Positions 45,187 to 53,896 of a DNA stretch of 64,000 nt are shown piece after piece (the first letter of the stretch is position 1; every line of letters starts with the position of its first letter). Made by a program: the position numbers and the translations under genes. Under the pieces are notes generated by a model that did not search any database, was not told the origin of the DNA, and worked only from the letters and a program-made list of their open reading frames with translations. Source of the DNA: Neptunitalea lumnitzerae (GTDB taxonomy: Bacteria > Bacteroidota > Bacteroidia > Flavobacteriales > Flavobacteriaceae). The stretch covers positions 1,612,001-1,676,000 of the forward strand of contig NZ_BRVO01000001.1 in assembly GCF_027924185.1 (NCBI RefSeq). The letters are read 5' to 3'.

Positions 45187-45221
45187 AAAAGCATCTAATT
45201 TTTATAGTTAGGTGCTTTTTT
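45187..45221 (+). terminator. Hairpin terminator next to repeat element B
   Basis: AAAAGCATCTAA pairs with TTAGGTGCTTTT (one G-U pair), followed by T residues. It would end the HxlR transcript, leaving repeat B in the 3' untranslated region. Confidence 0.75.
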
Positions 45222-45318
45222 ATTTGAAATAATATCTTCTTACATTTACTATTCATGTTTTGGAATACTTTGGTTATTTCAAAGATGCTATTGGTTTGGC
45301 TATTTAATTTATTAAAAC

Positions 45319-46995
45319 ATGAAGTACACTTTTTCCTTTATATTCTTGTTGTTGGTTTTACCGCTTTCAAGTAAAACATTGTCGCTAAATGCAATATCTG
45401 ATAGCAATATACTTACCTATAAAAAAGCTGGCCTAATCTGGGGGTTTCTAAAATACAATCATCCTACTATTAGTTCTGGGAAATATAATTGGGATGATGA
45501 ATTTGTTAGATTGTTTGCCACCCTAAAGGGAGCTGATAATGATACTGATGCAGAAACTGTACTATTAAATTTTGTTAATCAATTTGATAATAAAAATATA
45601 CCAGATGGAGAGGATGTGATAAACTCTAATTATCAATGGATGAGTTCTTATTTTACTAATAGTAATTTAAAGAATACTATTTATAGAATTAGTCAAAGTA
45701 AGCGAAAGAATGATTATTATGCTAAAATTGATAACCTAAACTATCTTAGTTTTTCTAATGAAGAACCATTTAAGAATTTTGATGTAACAGAAGCTTCACA
45801 TCGTCTGCTATTGTTTTTTAAGTTTTGGAATGCCATTCAGTACTGGGATGTAAATAAGGAGTTTGTTAAGCATGATTGGTTAAGTATTTTAGATACTTAT
45901 ATCTTAGATTTTTTAATGGCTAATACGAGTTATGAATTTGAACTAGTTAAAAGCAGATTGATAGCTGAATTAAATGATTCTCATTCCAGTTATTTTTCAA
46001 AACAAGTGTTTGACAAGGATTTTAAATTTAAACCTAGTTTTGGAGTTGTATACGTAAATGATTCCTTAGTAGTGAATTATATCTATGACAAAGCTAGTTG
46101 TATTAATAATAACGTTAAAATTGGTGATATTATAACCAAAATAAACGGGGAGTCTATTAAGGATGGTTTGCAAAAAAGATTAGCTCATCTTATTTCTGCA
46201 TCCAATTTCAATTTTTTAACTCGGTTTTCTTATTATTTGTTATGTCAAGAAACTAATAAGGTTAGTGTAACTATTGTTAGAAATGGTTTAGTGGTAGTAC
46301 AGGAAATAAATTTATTAGAGGATATAAGTTATAATGATTCTTATACAATAGAAGGTAAACATGCTACTATAGAAAAATTGGGAGTGAATGATTTTTATGT
46401 TGATTTGTCTAAATTATCAAGTAAAGGATGTGATTCTTTTTTTAAAGCACAGAAAAAATTAGGTATTGGAAATTTAATCTTAGACTTAAGGAGGAACAAC
46501 AACCTTCATTTGAATACAAATAAACTTTGTAATTATCTAATTACAGAAGAAAGAGAGTTTGTGAAAGTAATTGGTCCAGTGAAGAACAATCCTTTAGAGT
46601 CAGATTTTGTTAGTGGAGGTGGTATAGCTAGTTTGGTAGTATCTCCCTTCGTTGTTGGAAAAAAATCTAATTCACAGTTAGTGTCGGGTAAAATTGTTCT
46701 GTTAATAAATAGAAATACCCAAAGTAGAGGTGAGTATTTAGCATTAGCTTTGCAACAAGCTAATAATTGTATTACAGTAGGTAATCAAACAGCAGGTTCA
46801 CCTATGAATATAACCACTTTAGTGCTTCCTGATGGATCTAGTTTTAATTTTACTTCATTTAAAGCGTTATATCCTGTTTCAAATAAAAGTGTTCAACAAC
46901 ATGGAGTTAAAGTAGATGTTGTGGTAGATGTGAAGGCTAGAAACTACTCACCCGATCAGTATTTAGAAGTAGCTAAGGAGGTTATAAACCAATAA
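45319..46995 (+). CDS. Secreted S41 family peptidase (tail-specific-protease-like)
   Basis: 558 residues with a signal peptide (MKYTFSFIFLLLVLPLSS). A helical N-terminal domain (KAGLIWGFLKYNHPTISSGKYNWDDEFV) is typical of flavobacterial S41 proteins. A PDZ-like segment is near 250-280 (NNVKIGDIITKINGESI) and the protease core near 380-530: INRNTQSRGEYLALALQQ places Ser and Glu in the S-x-x-E arrangement, with GNQTAGSP following. Probably a periplasmic or surface serine protease; target unknown. First gene right of the island. Confidence 0.88.
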   Translation: MKYTFSFIFLLLVLPLSSKTLSLNAISDSNILTYKKAGLIWGFLKYNHPTISSGKYNWDDEFVRLFATLKGADNDTDAETVLLNFVNQFDNKNIPDGEDVINSNYQWMSSYFTNSNLKNTIYRISQSKRKNDYYAKIDNLNYLSFSNEEPFKNFDVTEASHRLLLFFKFWNAIQYWDVNKEFVKHDWLSILDTYILDFLMANTSYEFELVKSRLIAELNDSHSSYFSKQVFDKDFKFKPSFGVVYVNDSLVVNYIYDKASCINNNVKIGDIITKINGESIKDGLQKRLAHLISASNFNFLTRFSYYLLCQETNKVSVTIVRNGLVVVQEINLLEDISYNDSYTIEGKHATIEKLGVNDFYVDLSKLSSKGCDSFFKAQKKLGIGNLILDLRRNNNLHLNTNKLCNYLITEEREFVKVIGPVKNNPLESDFVSGGGIASLVVSPFVVGKKSNSQLVSGKIVLLINRNTQSRGEYLALALQQANNCITVGNQTAGSPMNITTLVLPDGSSFNFTSFKALYPVSNKSVQQHGVKVDVVVDVKARNYSPDQYLEVAKEVINQ

Positions 46996-47038
46996 ATAGT
47001 TCAACTATTTCAGTATTATACTATCGTAATCTAGCATA

Positions 47039-48079
47039 TCAAAATGTACTCACCAATTTTTCAATTTCATCAATAGAAGGGTTAATAGATAAGATGGTTC
47101 CGTTTTCATCTAAAACGTAGGTATAAGGAATGCCTATAGCGCCTAGTTGATTATATATGGTTTTTTGGGAGTCAAGTAAATTGGTCCAAGTTAATTTGTC
47201 TTTTTTAATGGCTTCTTTCCAAAGTTTTGTGTCTTCATCTATAGAGATACTTACAATGTCAAAATTCGGGTTTTGTACGCGTTCTTTAAGAGCTACATAT
47301 TTAGGGTTAGCTTTTCTGCAAGGCACACAGTAAGACGCCCAAAAGTCTACCAGTGTTATTTTACCATGATTATAGGTTATGGCAATAGTATCGTTTTGGG
47401 TATTGGGTAAAGCAAATTCTAAAAAAGATTTTCCTCTAGAGAATTTATCTAAGTTAGCAATGCCTCTTTTAAATACATATAAATCGTTATTACTTTGTTT
47501 GGTAGTATCTAGTTTAGCATAAAGTTTTAGTAATTGTTGCTTAGTTAGCACCGGATTTAAAAAAGAGCAACTTGCCAAAATAGCACCAGAAAATGGGTGT
47601 GTGGGATGTGTCGTTGTTAGGGTATCTAGTTTTTTGTAAAGTAAATCAGGAAAGTTTTGGTTGCTTTCATGTTTTTTGTAAAAGGCATAAAAGTCTTGCT
47701 CTATAGTATAAGATTTAGAACCTTCTATATTGGTAATTGTTATAAACGGGTATGAACCCTCTTTATAGTCTTTGTGATCATAATCAGTGGTAAGGGTTAA
47801 GTGGCTATTTTCTACGTAGAAGAACGCCTGCTCACTCCCAGATTTTAAACTTAAATGTCCGTCCTTAGTATAGGGTACTTTCCCTGTAAAGTGAAATGTA
47901 TTCTCTTTAACCAAAACACTATCAACTGTATCTGCATAGGTTAGGTAAATATAACCTTCAAATGGAGTAGCTAAAGTCCCAGTAATTTCAAATTGGTTGT
48001 TGGTAACCTCTTCTTTTTTAGTATTTTGATTACAAGCACACAACATGCCTGCAAAAATTATAGCAAATATTTTTTTCAT
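47039..48079 (-). CDS. TlpA-like thioredoxin lipoprotein with DUF4369 domain
   Basis: 346 residues. Lipoprotein signal MKKIFAIIFAGMLCAC; DUF4369-type beta domain (~28-130, FEITGTLATPFEGYIYLTYADTVDSVLV), a helical linker and a C-terminal thioredoxin fold with the redox motif CVPC in DFWASYCVPCRKANP and the cis-Pro in IGIPYTYVLDENG. Such proteins reduce disulfides or assist cytochrome c maturation in the Bacteroidota envelope. Not in an obvious operon. Confidence 0.92.
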   Translation of the reverse strand: MKKIFAIIFAGMLCACNQNTKKEEVTNNQFEITGTLATPFEGYIYLTYADTVDSVLVKENTFHFTGKVPYTKDGHLSLKSGSEQAFFYVENSHLTLTTDYDHKDYKEGSYPFITITNIEGSKSYTIEQDFYAFYKKHESNQNFPDLLYKKLDTLTTTHPTHPFSGAILASCSFLNPVLTKQQLLKLYAKLDTTKQSNNDLYVFKRGIANLDKFSRGKSFLEFALPNTQNDTIAITYNHGKITLVDFWASYCVPCRKANPKYVALKERVQNPNFDIVSISIDEDTKLWKEAIKKDKLTWTNLLDSQKTIYNQLGAIGIPYTYVLDENGTILSINPSIDEIEKLVSTF

Positions 48080-48169
48080 TTCTACCAGCTTATAAGTTTC
48101 TACAATGTAAGTAAAATATTTAACAGTGTCGTAAGATAATATATCTGTTTAAAGGCTTAGTGCTTTAGT

Positions 48170-48298
48170 TACAATACCCAAACTTCAACATCCGTAAAAT
48201 GGAGGTTTATTTGCTGTAGTAAATCAAAGTTTTTATTAGAGTTGATACCTGCCTCTAAAACAATATTTGAAGTAAAGGGTTTTAAGCCAACGGTTAAT
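48170..48298 (-). pseudogene. Possible 3' remnant of a lost gene
   Basis: The minus strand has an open frame of ~42 codons without a start, reading LKPFTSNIVLEAGINSNKNFDLLQQINLHF and ending VEVWVL before a TAA at about 48170. Codon use looks coding. It begins immediately after the stop of the deacylase-family gene upstream. It may be a degraded gene end; I do not recognise the protein. Confidence 0.35.
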
Positions 48299-48305
48299 TT
48301 TGAAT

Positions 48306-49343
48306 TTATTTTTGAATGCCTATGCAAAAAACAGTTTCATCTTTATTAACGGGTGGTGTTCCAATTTTATAAAGTATAGTTCCTGTTTCTGGTGCTATCA
48401 TTTGGCTAAGCTCATTTCCAAAAATATCTTTAATAGTGCCTATGATGGTTCCTTTTTTAACCACATCGCCAGCTCGGTAACTGCTATTTAGTATTCCTTG
48501 TGCTGATGCATATATGTATTTTTGGTTCGTAAAATAGTTTCTTTTTATAAAGTTATGGGATTCTGGTTGTTTGTACATTTGTAGCTTTGCTAGTATGTTT
48601 AATACGCTTTTTTCAATAGTATTTACTTCTGTTGGGCTTACTAATCCTAGTTTACCCATTTCTATGCTTATACCGGTAATACCTTGCTGAACCGCTTGTT
48701 TGAATGCATATTCAGCAGGTTCATTGGCGCCTAAGGTATAAGGGTATGAAACTATATTTGTAAAGCCACTACTATCACACAATGTAGCAGCAAGTTTAGT
48801 TTGTTCTTTATAAGAAGTGTTGTTGTAGTAACATATAAATGGTAATAAATCTTCATTAACATCGCCGGCATGAATATCTAAAACAACAGTGGATATGGCA
48901 AACAATTCCTGTGTTATAAAATGAGCAATAACCTGTGTTATGCTACCATTTTTGTTTCCTGGAAATACTCTATTTAGGTTTTTGTTATCTATTGGGTTAG
49001 TGAATGGAGTTCGTTTATAAAATGCATTTATGTTAGCTAATGGTACTATAATTACGTTTCCTTTTAAGCTGTTTGGTTTTATGCTATTGCGAAGATTAGA
49101 AGCCGCTAAAATAGGAGGGTATTCCATTCCGTGAATACCAGCTATAAGGGTAAATGTAGGTCCTGTTTTTGCTCCTTTAATTATAGTTAATGGAAAGTCT
49201 ACAGATGTACCTTGGTAGGTGTGTAATTTTATTATGGTATCTAATTTGCTTGGTTTAGCATTGGCTAAATGGTTTGCTATAAAGCCTTGCGCTGTTAAAA
49301 TGTTGCAAATTAAAAAGAAGCAAACTGTGCTATATATTTTCAT
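48306..49343 (-). CDS. Secreted succinylglutamate desuccinylase/aspartoacylase family protein
   Basis: 345 residues; signal peptide MKIYSTVCFFLICNILTAQG. Zinc ligands in the M14-like fold: H-x-x-E in AGIHGMEYPP (~70) and the third His in LDIHAGDVNEDL (~155); catalytic-type Glu in ISIEMGKLG. The C-terminal ~80 residues (YRAGDVVKKGTIIGTIKDIFGNE) form a biotinyl-like barrel. Likely a zinc-dependent deacylase or carboxypeptidase-like enzyme in the periplasm; substrate unknown. Confidence 0.9.
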   Translation of the reverse strand: MKIYSTVCFFLICNILTAQGFIANHLANAKPSKLDTIIKLHTYQGTSVDFPLTIIKGAKTGPTFTLIAGIHGMEYPPILAASNLRNSIKPNSLKGNVIIVPLANINAFYKRTPFTNPIDNKNLNRVFPGNKNGSITQVIAHFITQELFAISTVVLDIHAGDVNEDLLPFICYYNNTSYKEQTKLAATLCDSSGFTNIVSYPYTLGANEPAEYAFKQAVQQGITGISIEMGKLGLVSPTEVNTIEKSVLNILAKLQMYKQPESHNFIKRNYFTNQKYIYASAQGILNSSYRAGDVVKKGTIIGTIKDIFGNELSQMIAPETGTILYKIGTPPVNKDETVFCIGIQK

Positions 49344-49467
49344 TTTCTTTTATTTTTTATGAGATATTTACTCGATACTGTAAATTAAGTGTTTTGTTGA
49401 CTTACCTCTAAGACAACTGCTTTTATAGTTAGTGTATCTGTCATGGAAGTTGTTTTTGAGCTTACTG

Positions 49468-49499
49468 AAAAAAGCAGCTACTCTTATTGAGTAGCTGCT
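49468..49499 (-). terminator. Terminator of the TonB receptor / DUF4625 operon
   Basis: AGCAGCTACTC and GAGTAGCTGCT are perfect 11-bp arms around TTATT. On the minus strand the stem is followed by a run of six T, ~70 bp after the last DUF4625 gene. Confidence 0.85.
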
Positions 49500-49568
49500 C
49501 TTAATAAAACATGAAATATTAAAACAGACCAATAATATTTGTTGTTATAAGATGTATTGAGTAGGGTA

Positions 49569-50072
49569 TTACTCAATAATCTTAATATCTACCGAAGTTC
49601 TACTTTGCCACCCTGTAATGTCGGTAACAGAATACGCGCAATGATAATCGCCCGTATCTATAGCTTCTGGTATGGTAAGCGTAATTTCAATTTCATAAGA
49701 TGAAAGTCCGCTTTCAATGGTAAAGTTTTCCATATATATGAACGGATTTACAGCCGATTTAACAGCATCTAAATCACATTGCACGCCCTGATCATCATGT
49801 GTATGATGGTCAAAGTTGTTGTGAATGTCTAAACTATAGGAAGCCAATTCATCATTATCTGAAACCATAGCTTTAAAAGTATAGGTTTCTCCTCTTTGTA
49901 ATTGTGCACAGGACTGTGGAAAACCATTATTATAGTCTAAACTTATAGTGGGTCTCGTAAGGTCATTGTCCTCGCTACTATCATTTGAGCAAGAGCTGAT
50001 GCTACCCACTACCAGAATAGCTGTACAACATACAGTTAATGAAGCTTTTTGAAATAGTTTATTCAGTAACAT
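49569..50072 (-). CDS. DUF4625-type lipoprotein
   Basis: 167 residues from the ATG at 50072 (MLLNKLFQKASLTVCC...). This start gives a lipoprotein signal ending GSISSC and overlaps the upstream gene by 14 bp; the longer frame to 50153 would put the signal inside. One DUF4625-like Ig-fold domain with a His cluster (DIHNNFDHHTHDDQG) and the family pattern DTGDYHCAYSVTDITGW. Last gene of a probable metal-uptake operon; may capture metal at the cell surface (inference). Confidence 0.8.
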   Translation of the reverse strand: MLLNKLFQKASLTVCCTAILVVGSISSCSNDSSEDNDLTRPTISLDYNNGFPQSCAQLQRGETYTFKAMVSDNDELASYSLDIHNNFDHHTHDDQGVQCDLDAVKSAVNPFIYMENFTIESGLSSYEIEITLTIPEAIDTGDYHCAYSVTDITGWQSRTSVDIKIIE

Positions 50073-50835
50073 CAATATGGGTTTCAAATTCGTGGGTATT
50101 TCCATCTTCATCTTCAATAGTAAAGGTAATGTGGTATTCTCCAGCAGGTGCATTTGCAGGCACGTCTATATGCTCATGAAATTCTACTTCTGTTTCACCG
50201 TGGTACCCTGTTGTAAATTCATTTTCATAATCCCATTCTACTTCCCCAGCACCAGGAACAATATCATGTGCATGAATATCTACATCAATACCATGAATAC
50301 CATTTACCGCATCAATCATAAATTCCGCATGAAAGTCTGAGCCTCTTGCTACAGAGCTGTCAATATTTAGGTCGCTTACAGATATATAGTCTAAAATATC
50401 AATATGACCTTCTACTTCAGTACTATTACCAAGTTCATCAATTACAGTTAAAGTCATGTGGTATTCTCCAGCAGGAATATTTGCAGGAACATCTATGTGC
50501 TCATGAAAAGTTGGGTTAATTACTTGGTAATCGGCATCTGTATAAACGTTTTCATAATCCCATTCTACTTCACCTTCTGCTGGGGTAAGGTCGTGTGCAT
50601 GGATATCAATAGTAATGCTACTAACTATATTTTCTGCGGTAATATCAGCTTCTAAATGAATATCTGCTCCCTTATAAGCAACAGGATCTGTAGAGTGAGT
50701 ACTTCCCTCTCCATATTCAAAATTATTTATTACCGGTGCGGCACCTACTGGTGTTCCGTCATCATCATTGTTACATGAAAAAAGTGTTGTTGCAATTAGT
50801 GCAATAACAGATACATTCTTAAGGATTGTTTTCAT
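50059..50835 (-). CDS. His-rich DUF4625 lipoprotein with two tandem domains
   Basis: 258 residues. Lipoprotein signal MKTILKNVSVIALIATTLFSC. Two tandem ~110-residue domains, each with DIHAHD, EVEWDYEN, FHEHIDVPAN and PAGEYH, so the protein arose by internal duplication. The HxH and HEH motifs (two per repeat) are suited to binding zinc or copper. Directly downstream (29 bp) of the TonB receptor, it probably acts as an outer-membrane-anchored metal-binding partner (inference from context). Confidence 0.85.
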   Translation of the reverse strand: MKTILKNVSVIALIATTLFSCNNDDDGTPVGAAPVINNFEYGEGSTHSTDPVAYKGADIHLEADITAENIVSSITIDIHAHDLTPAEGEVEWDYENVYTDADYQVINPTFHEHIDVPANIPAGEYHMTLTVIDELGNSTEVEGHIDILDYISVSDLNIDSSVARGSDFHAEFMIDAVNGIHGIDVDIHAHDIVPGAGEVEWDYENEFTTGYHGETEVEFHEHIDVPANAPAGEYHITFTIEDEDGNTHEFETHIDVTE

Positions 50836-50864
50836 AACTAGTATTTAAAAATTAAAAAATTGAT

Positions 50865-53228
50865 TTACATGGGTATGGTAACCGAAGCTGAAATGTTTCT
50901 ACCAGGTTCGGGTACATCTATAAGTCTATAAAAGCTTGTGTGATTAAAATATTTAGTGTTGAATAGGTTATTTACTTTTACTCTTAATTGAGTTTGTTTT
51001 TTAGAATTGAATAGCTTTAAATTTCCTAATATAGATAGGTTAACTAATTCATAACCAGGTGTTGTTTCTTCAGGAGGAACAATTTCTGTTTGTTTTGCGG
51101 TTACTCTAAGGTCTGCTGTAATTTGTACATTGTTAAATAGCCATATTTCTTTAGGGGCTTTGAATGCTAAAGAGAAAAAGCTAGAAAGTGGAGGAGAAAA
51201 AGGAAGCGTAAATCCTTCTTTTGGACCACTTTTTTGGATAGACTGTACATATTCTAATGAAGCATTTGCACTCCAAGCATTTGAAATCTCATATCCTGCA
51301 AATACTTCTCCGCCATAGCGTAGAACTTTACTTTGTGTGTATTCGTAAATTTGTAAAGTTTCGTAATAATTTGGAGTAGGGTTAAGGTATATAAAGTTGT
51401 TAAAGTAATTTACAAACGGACTTATTCCTATTTCTAGTTTGTTTTTTTTATACGTAGCTTCAATGTCTATTTGGTATGATTCTTCAGGGGAAAGGTCAAG
51501 GTTTCCTCGTTCATATCTATACATATGATAGTTTACACCGTCAGAAGCTAATTCGTTGGCAAGTGGCATTCTAAAACTTTTTCCTAGGTGTAATTTGTAC
51601 GTTGTATTTTTACCTTGATAACTTACCCCTAACGAACCACTTATATTATTGTATGATACATTTTCTCCCGTAGCTCTTTGTTGATATATATAAGAGGTTG
51701 TTCCGTTGTTGTTAGAAACTGTAGACGGAAACCAATCGGAGTAGGCTTGCGTATTGTAATACCCGTAGTCATATCTTAATCCAGCTTGTAATTGAATCTT
51801 TTCTGTGAGTTTAAACAGATAGTAACCAAATGCTCCTGCAGAGAATCTTGTATATGCCGGAATTAAGTAACCCCAGCCACCAATATTATTGTTTTGATAT
51901 TCTGTATTAATACCTGCTACAATTTTATGGTTTTTATTAGGCTTGTATACATCTCTTATGTTGAAAGAATATGTGTTTTTATTAAAAATTCTTTCGGTAC
52001 TATGAGTTGGTTTGGGCATATAGCCGTGGGGTACAGGCTCTGAATGTTCTTCTCTAAGATTATTCTGAAATCCTGTTTCGGTATGTATGGTGTGTTTCTT
52101 TAGGTAAAAACTTGTGTTGTTTAATATCTTAAAATGATTTACAGTGTGATATGGTAAATCTACATCTCTGTTAGACGCATCATAATCAATAGTAGAGGTG
52201 CGTACTTCAAGACCATGTGCATTAGCAAAAAAACCATTTTTAGCATTTACGTTGGTTAAAAAAGTTTCTGTTTTAAATCTATCCCCAATATATCCAAAGC
52301 TAAATGCTGCATTGGCTTCTGTACCTGCAGTGTTTCTTAAGTTATTATTATCTAATTCAAAAATATAACTATCGTATTGTACTCTATCTGTTGGTACTTT
52401 GTAATCTGCATAATCTCTAAAGGTAACTCTTCCTCTGTAATACCAATTTTCATTTCTAAACTGAATACCAGATGATATGCCTAATAAATTATTGTTACTT
52501 TCACCTAAAAGATTAACTTCTCCTTTAAATGTATGTGGTAATGGAGCATTAGGAGGTGTAATGGCAACCACCCCAGCAATAGCATCTGAGCCATATAATA
52601 AAGAAGCTGGGCCTTTAATAATGTTTATGTTCTCAATACCATACTGATCTATTTCTAATCCGTGGTCTGCGCCCCATTGTTGTGCTTCGTGCTTTATACC
52701 ATTTTCAACCACACTTACACGGTTAAAACCTAAGCCTCTAATAACAGGTTTAGATTGTCCCGAGCCAATAGTAATAGTACTTACACCAGGTATTTTACTT
52801 AAGGTTTGCATTAAACTGTTTTCTCTGTTTTCTTGCAAAAACGCTTCATTGACATTGGTGGAAATCAATGGAGCTATCTGCTGATTGTTCTTTCCGTTAA
52901 CTGAAATTTCTACAGCGGAGAGCGCATTGTTTTTTGGAGTTAGTTTTATAGTTAAATTCGATATTGTTGCGTTAGTATTTACAGTAATGTGTTTGGTTTT
53001 AAAACTAATATGTGATATATGTAGTTGTACACTATCCTTTGGTTGAATCCTTAATTCAAAGGTTCCATTGGAATTACTAACAGCATAGGAGTTCTTGTAA
53101 ATAATGGTTGCATTTTCTACAGGAGTTTGATTGGTTTCATCAATAATTTTTCCAGAAATGAGTATAGCATTTTGAGCATGCGTGAGCTGGGAAACAACTG
53201 TAAAAACAATTGTTAGCAATAAGTATTT
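50865..53228 (-). CDS. TonB-dependent receptor, ZnuD-like (probable zinc uptake)
   Basis: 787 residues from the ATG at 53228, which opens a signal peptide (MKYLLLTIVFTVVSQLTHAQ); the frame starts 33 bp earlier. Carboxypeptidase-like N-domain (~22-105), plug (MQTLSKIPGVSTITIGSGQSKPVIRGLGFNRVSVVENG, QQWGADHGLEI), barrel ending GRNISASVTIPM. The WGADH segment and the His-containing loop EEHSEPVPHGYMPKPTHS recall ZnuD-type zinc receptors. Downstream are two His-rich lipoproteins and upstream a His/Cys protein and a Fur-family regulator, all pointing to zinc. Substrate not proven. Confidence 0.85.
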   Translation of the reverse strand, partial: KYLLLTIVFTVVSQLTHAQNAILISGKIIDETNQTPVENATIIYKNSYAVSNSNGTFELRIQPKDSVQLHISHISFKTKHITVNTNATISNLTIKLTPKNNALSAVEISVNGKNNQQIAPLISTNVNEAFLQENRENSLMQTLSKIPGVSTITIGSGQSKPVIRGLGFNRVSVVENGIKHEAQQWGADHGLEIDQYGIENINIIKGPASLLYGSDAIAGVVAITPPNAPLPHTFKGEVNLLGESNNNLLGISSGIQFRNENWYYRGRVTFRDYADYKVPTDRVQYDSYIFELDNNNLRNTAGTEANAAFSFGYIGDRFKTETFLTNVNAKNGFFANAHGLEVRTSTIDYDASNRDVDLPYHTVNHFKILNNTSFYLKKHTIHTETGFQNNLREEHSEPVPHGYMPKPTHSTERIFNKNTYSFNIRDVYKPNKNHKIVAGINTEYQNNNIGGWGYLIPAYTRFSAGAFGYYLFKLTEKIQLQAGLRYDYGYYNTQAYSDWFPSTVSNNNGTTSYIYQQRATGENVSYNNISGSLGVSYQGKNTTYKLHLGKSFRMPLANELASDGVNYHMYRYERGNLDLSPEESYQIDIEATYKKNKLEIGISPFVNYFNNFIYLNPTPNYYETLQIYEYTQSKVLRYGGEVFAGYEISNAWSANASLEYVQSIQKSGPKEGFTLPFSPPLSSFFSLAFKAPKEIWLFNNVQITADLRVTAKQTEIVPPEETTPGYELVNLSILGNLKLFNSKKQTQLRVKVNNLFNTKYFNHTSFYRLIDVPEPGRNISASVTIPM

Positions 53229-53345
53229 CATAAAAGAAATTAAAATATTGGAGTCATACATGTTAGCAAATACCTGATGCTATGAGGTATTAGAAAAAGT
53301 ATGAACCTACTTTAAATTACACGAAAATTAACTTGTAGTATAATA

Positions 53346-53365
53346 CACTGTTTATATAAACAGTG
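53346..53365. promoter_or_regulatory. 20-bp perfect palindrome upstream of the TonB receptor gene
   Basis: CACTGTTTATATAAACAGTG is fully self-complementary. It is nested in a wider dyad: AATACACT (53342) and AGTGTATT (53373). It lies 27 bp from the stop of the small His/Cys gene and ~120 bp before the receptor start. It may be an operator, or part of an attenuating hairpin between the two genes. Confidence 0.5.
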
Positions 53366-53391
53366 GTTTGCAAGTGTATTATTTACTTGAG

Positions 53392-53709
53392 TTAAGCCGT
53401 GTGAGGAGGAGGGAGACTAAAATAATGTAGTTTAAAAAACTTTGTAACTAAAGTTGATTGATAATTGGTTTGGGGAGATTTCTTCACCCAAGTAGGAACC
53501 GCTTTGTTAGTATGCACTACGGCATTACTGATATTTAAAACAGGAGCCTTTTGATCTTGCAAAACAAAGTCACAAAGTGCACATTCAATATCATCCGTAT
53601 CATCATTTGTTTCGTAGATGTGCTCTAAAGCATGCAGACCAGAAAGTTTAATGCTAAGAAGTAATAGCAAGAATACTTGACTTATGATATGCTTTAGTTT
53701 TGGGTTCAA
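53392..53709 (-). CDS. Small His/Cys-containing exported protein
   Basis: 105 residues: N-terminal hydrophobic segment (IISQVFLLLLLSIKL), then HALEH and a CALC motif (IECALCDFVLQ), giving a potential metal site of two His and two Cys. I recognise no named family for certain; it is like short metal-related proteins that precede TonB receptors in flavobacteria. First gene of the minus-strand operon, divergent from the Fur-family regulator. Confidence 0.7.
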   Translation of the reverse strand: MNPKLKHIISQVFLLLLLSIKLSGLHALEHIYETNDDTDDIECALCDFVLQDQKAPVLNISNAVVHTNKAVPTWVKKSPQTNYQSTLVTKFFKLHYFSLPPPHTA

Positions 53710-53762
53710 TAAAATGCGTTTATATGTTTCAAGAGCAAATGTAGCGGTTTTTTTTAATAACG

Positions 53763-53794
53763 CAAATAAGTTGCAATATAATATTAGTTATTTG
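53763..53794. promoter_or_regulatory. Candidate Fur/Zur operator in the divergent intergenic region
   Basis: CAAATAA (53763-53769) and TTATTTG (53788-53794) are perfect arms; between them GCAATAT / ATATTAG pairs at 5 of 7 positions. It is between the starts of the small His/Cys gene and the Fur-family gene, where an autoregulatory site is expected. Confidence 0.45.
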
Positions 53795-53896
53795 ATTAGG
53801 GGTTGATGCTTTTAATGAACGAAGAAAATTCACGTATTGGTATTTATGATGGGGGGTATATTTTGTAAATTTGCTAATTCATAGAATTTTAGGGTT

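Larger units (their letters stand above)
32271..45240. other. Accessory island of regulator-oxidoreductase cassettes (boundaries approximate)
   Basis: Between conserved core genes plus tRNA-Arg on the left and the S41 peptidase gene on the right lie about a dozen genes with no housekeeping role: two aldo/keto reductases, three SDR-type enzymes, a VOC gene, a TonB receptor, six regulators, and several broken gene ends. Intergenic debris is dense, unlike the compact core. Codon choice looks somewhat richer in C/G in the SDR/AraC part by eye (not measured). No integrase, transposase or repeated tRNA end was found, so the way it arrived is unknown. Confidence 0.55.
45019..45318. other. Intergenic stretch with repeat element B; right edge of the island
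   Basis: 300 bp between the HxlR gene and the S41 peptidase gene. It holds repeat element B, a hairpin terminator and ~95 bp of AT-rich sequence before the peptidase start. Confidence 0.7.

Noticed and set aside
32164-45240. tRNA-Arg 3' end as integration site of an integrative element
   Set aside because: No second copy of the tRNA 3' end is found at the right edge of the island or elsewhere in it, and no integrase or relaxase gene is present. Location after a tRNA alone is weak evidence.
45319-46995. S41 peptidase considered part of the island
   Set aside because: It lies beyond repeat B and its terminator, has ordinary flavobacterial S41 features and no cassette-type regulator; its membership cannot be supported.
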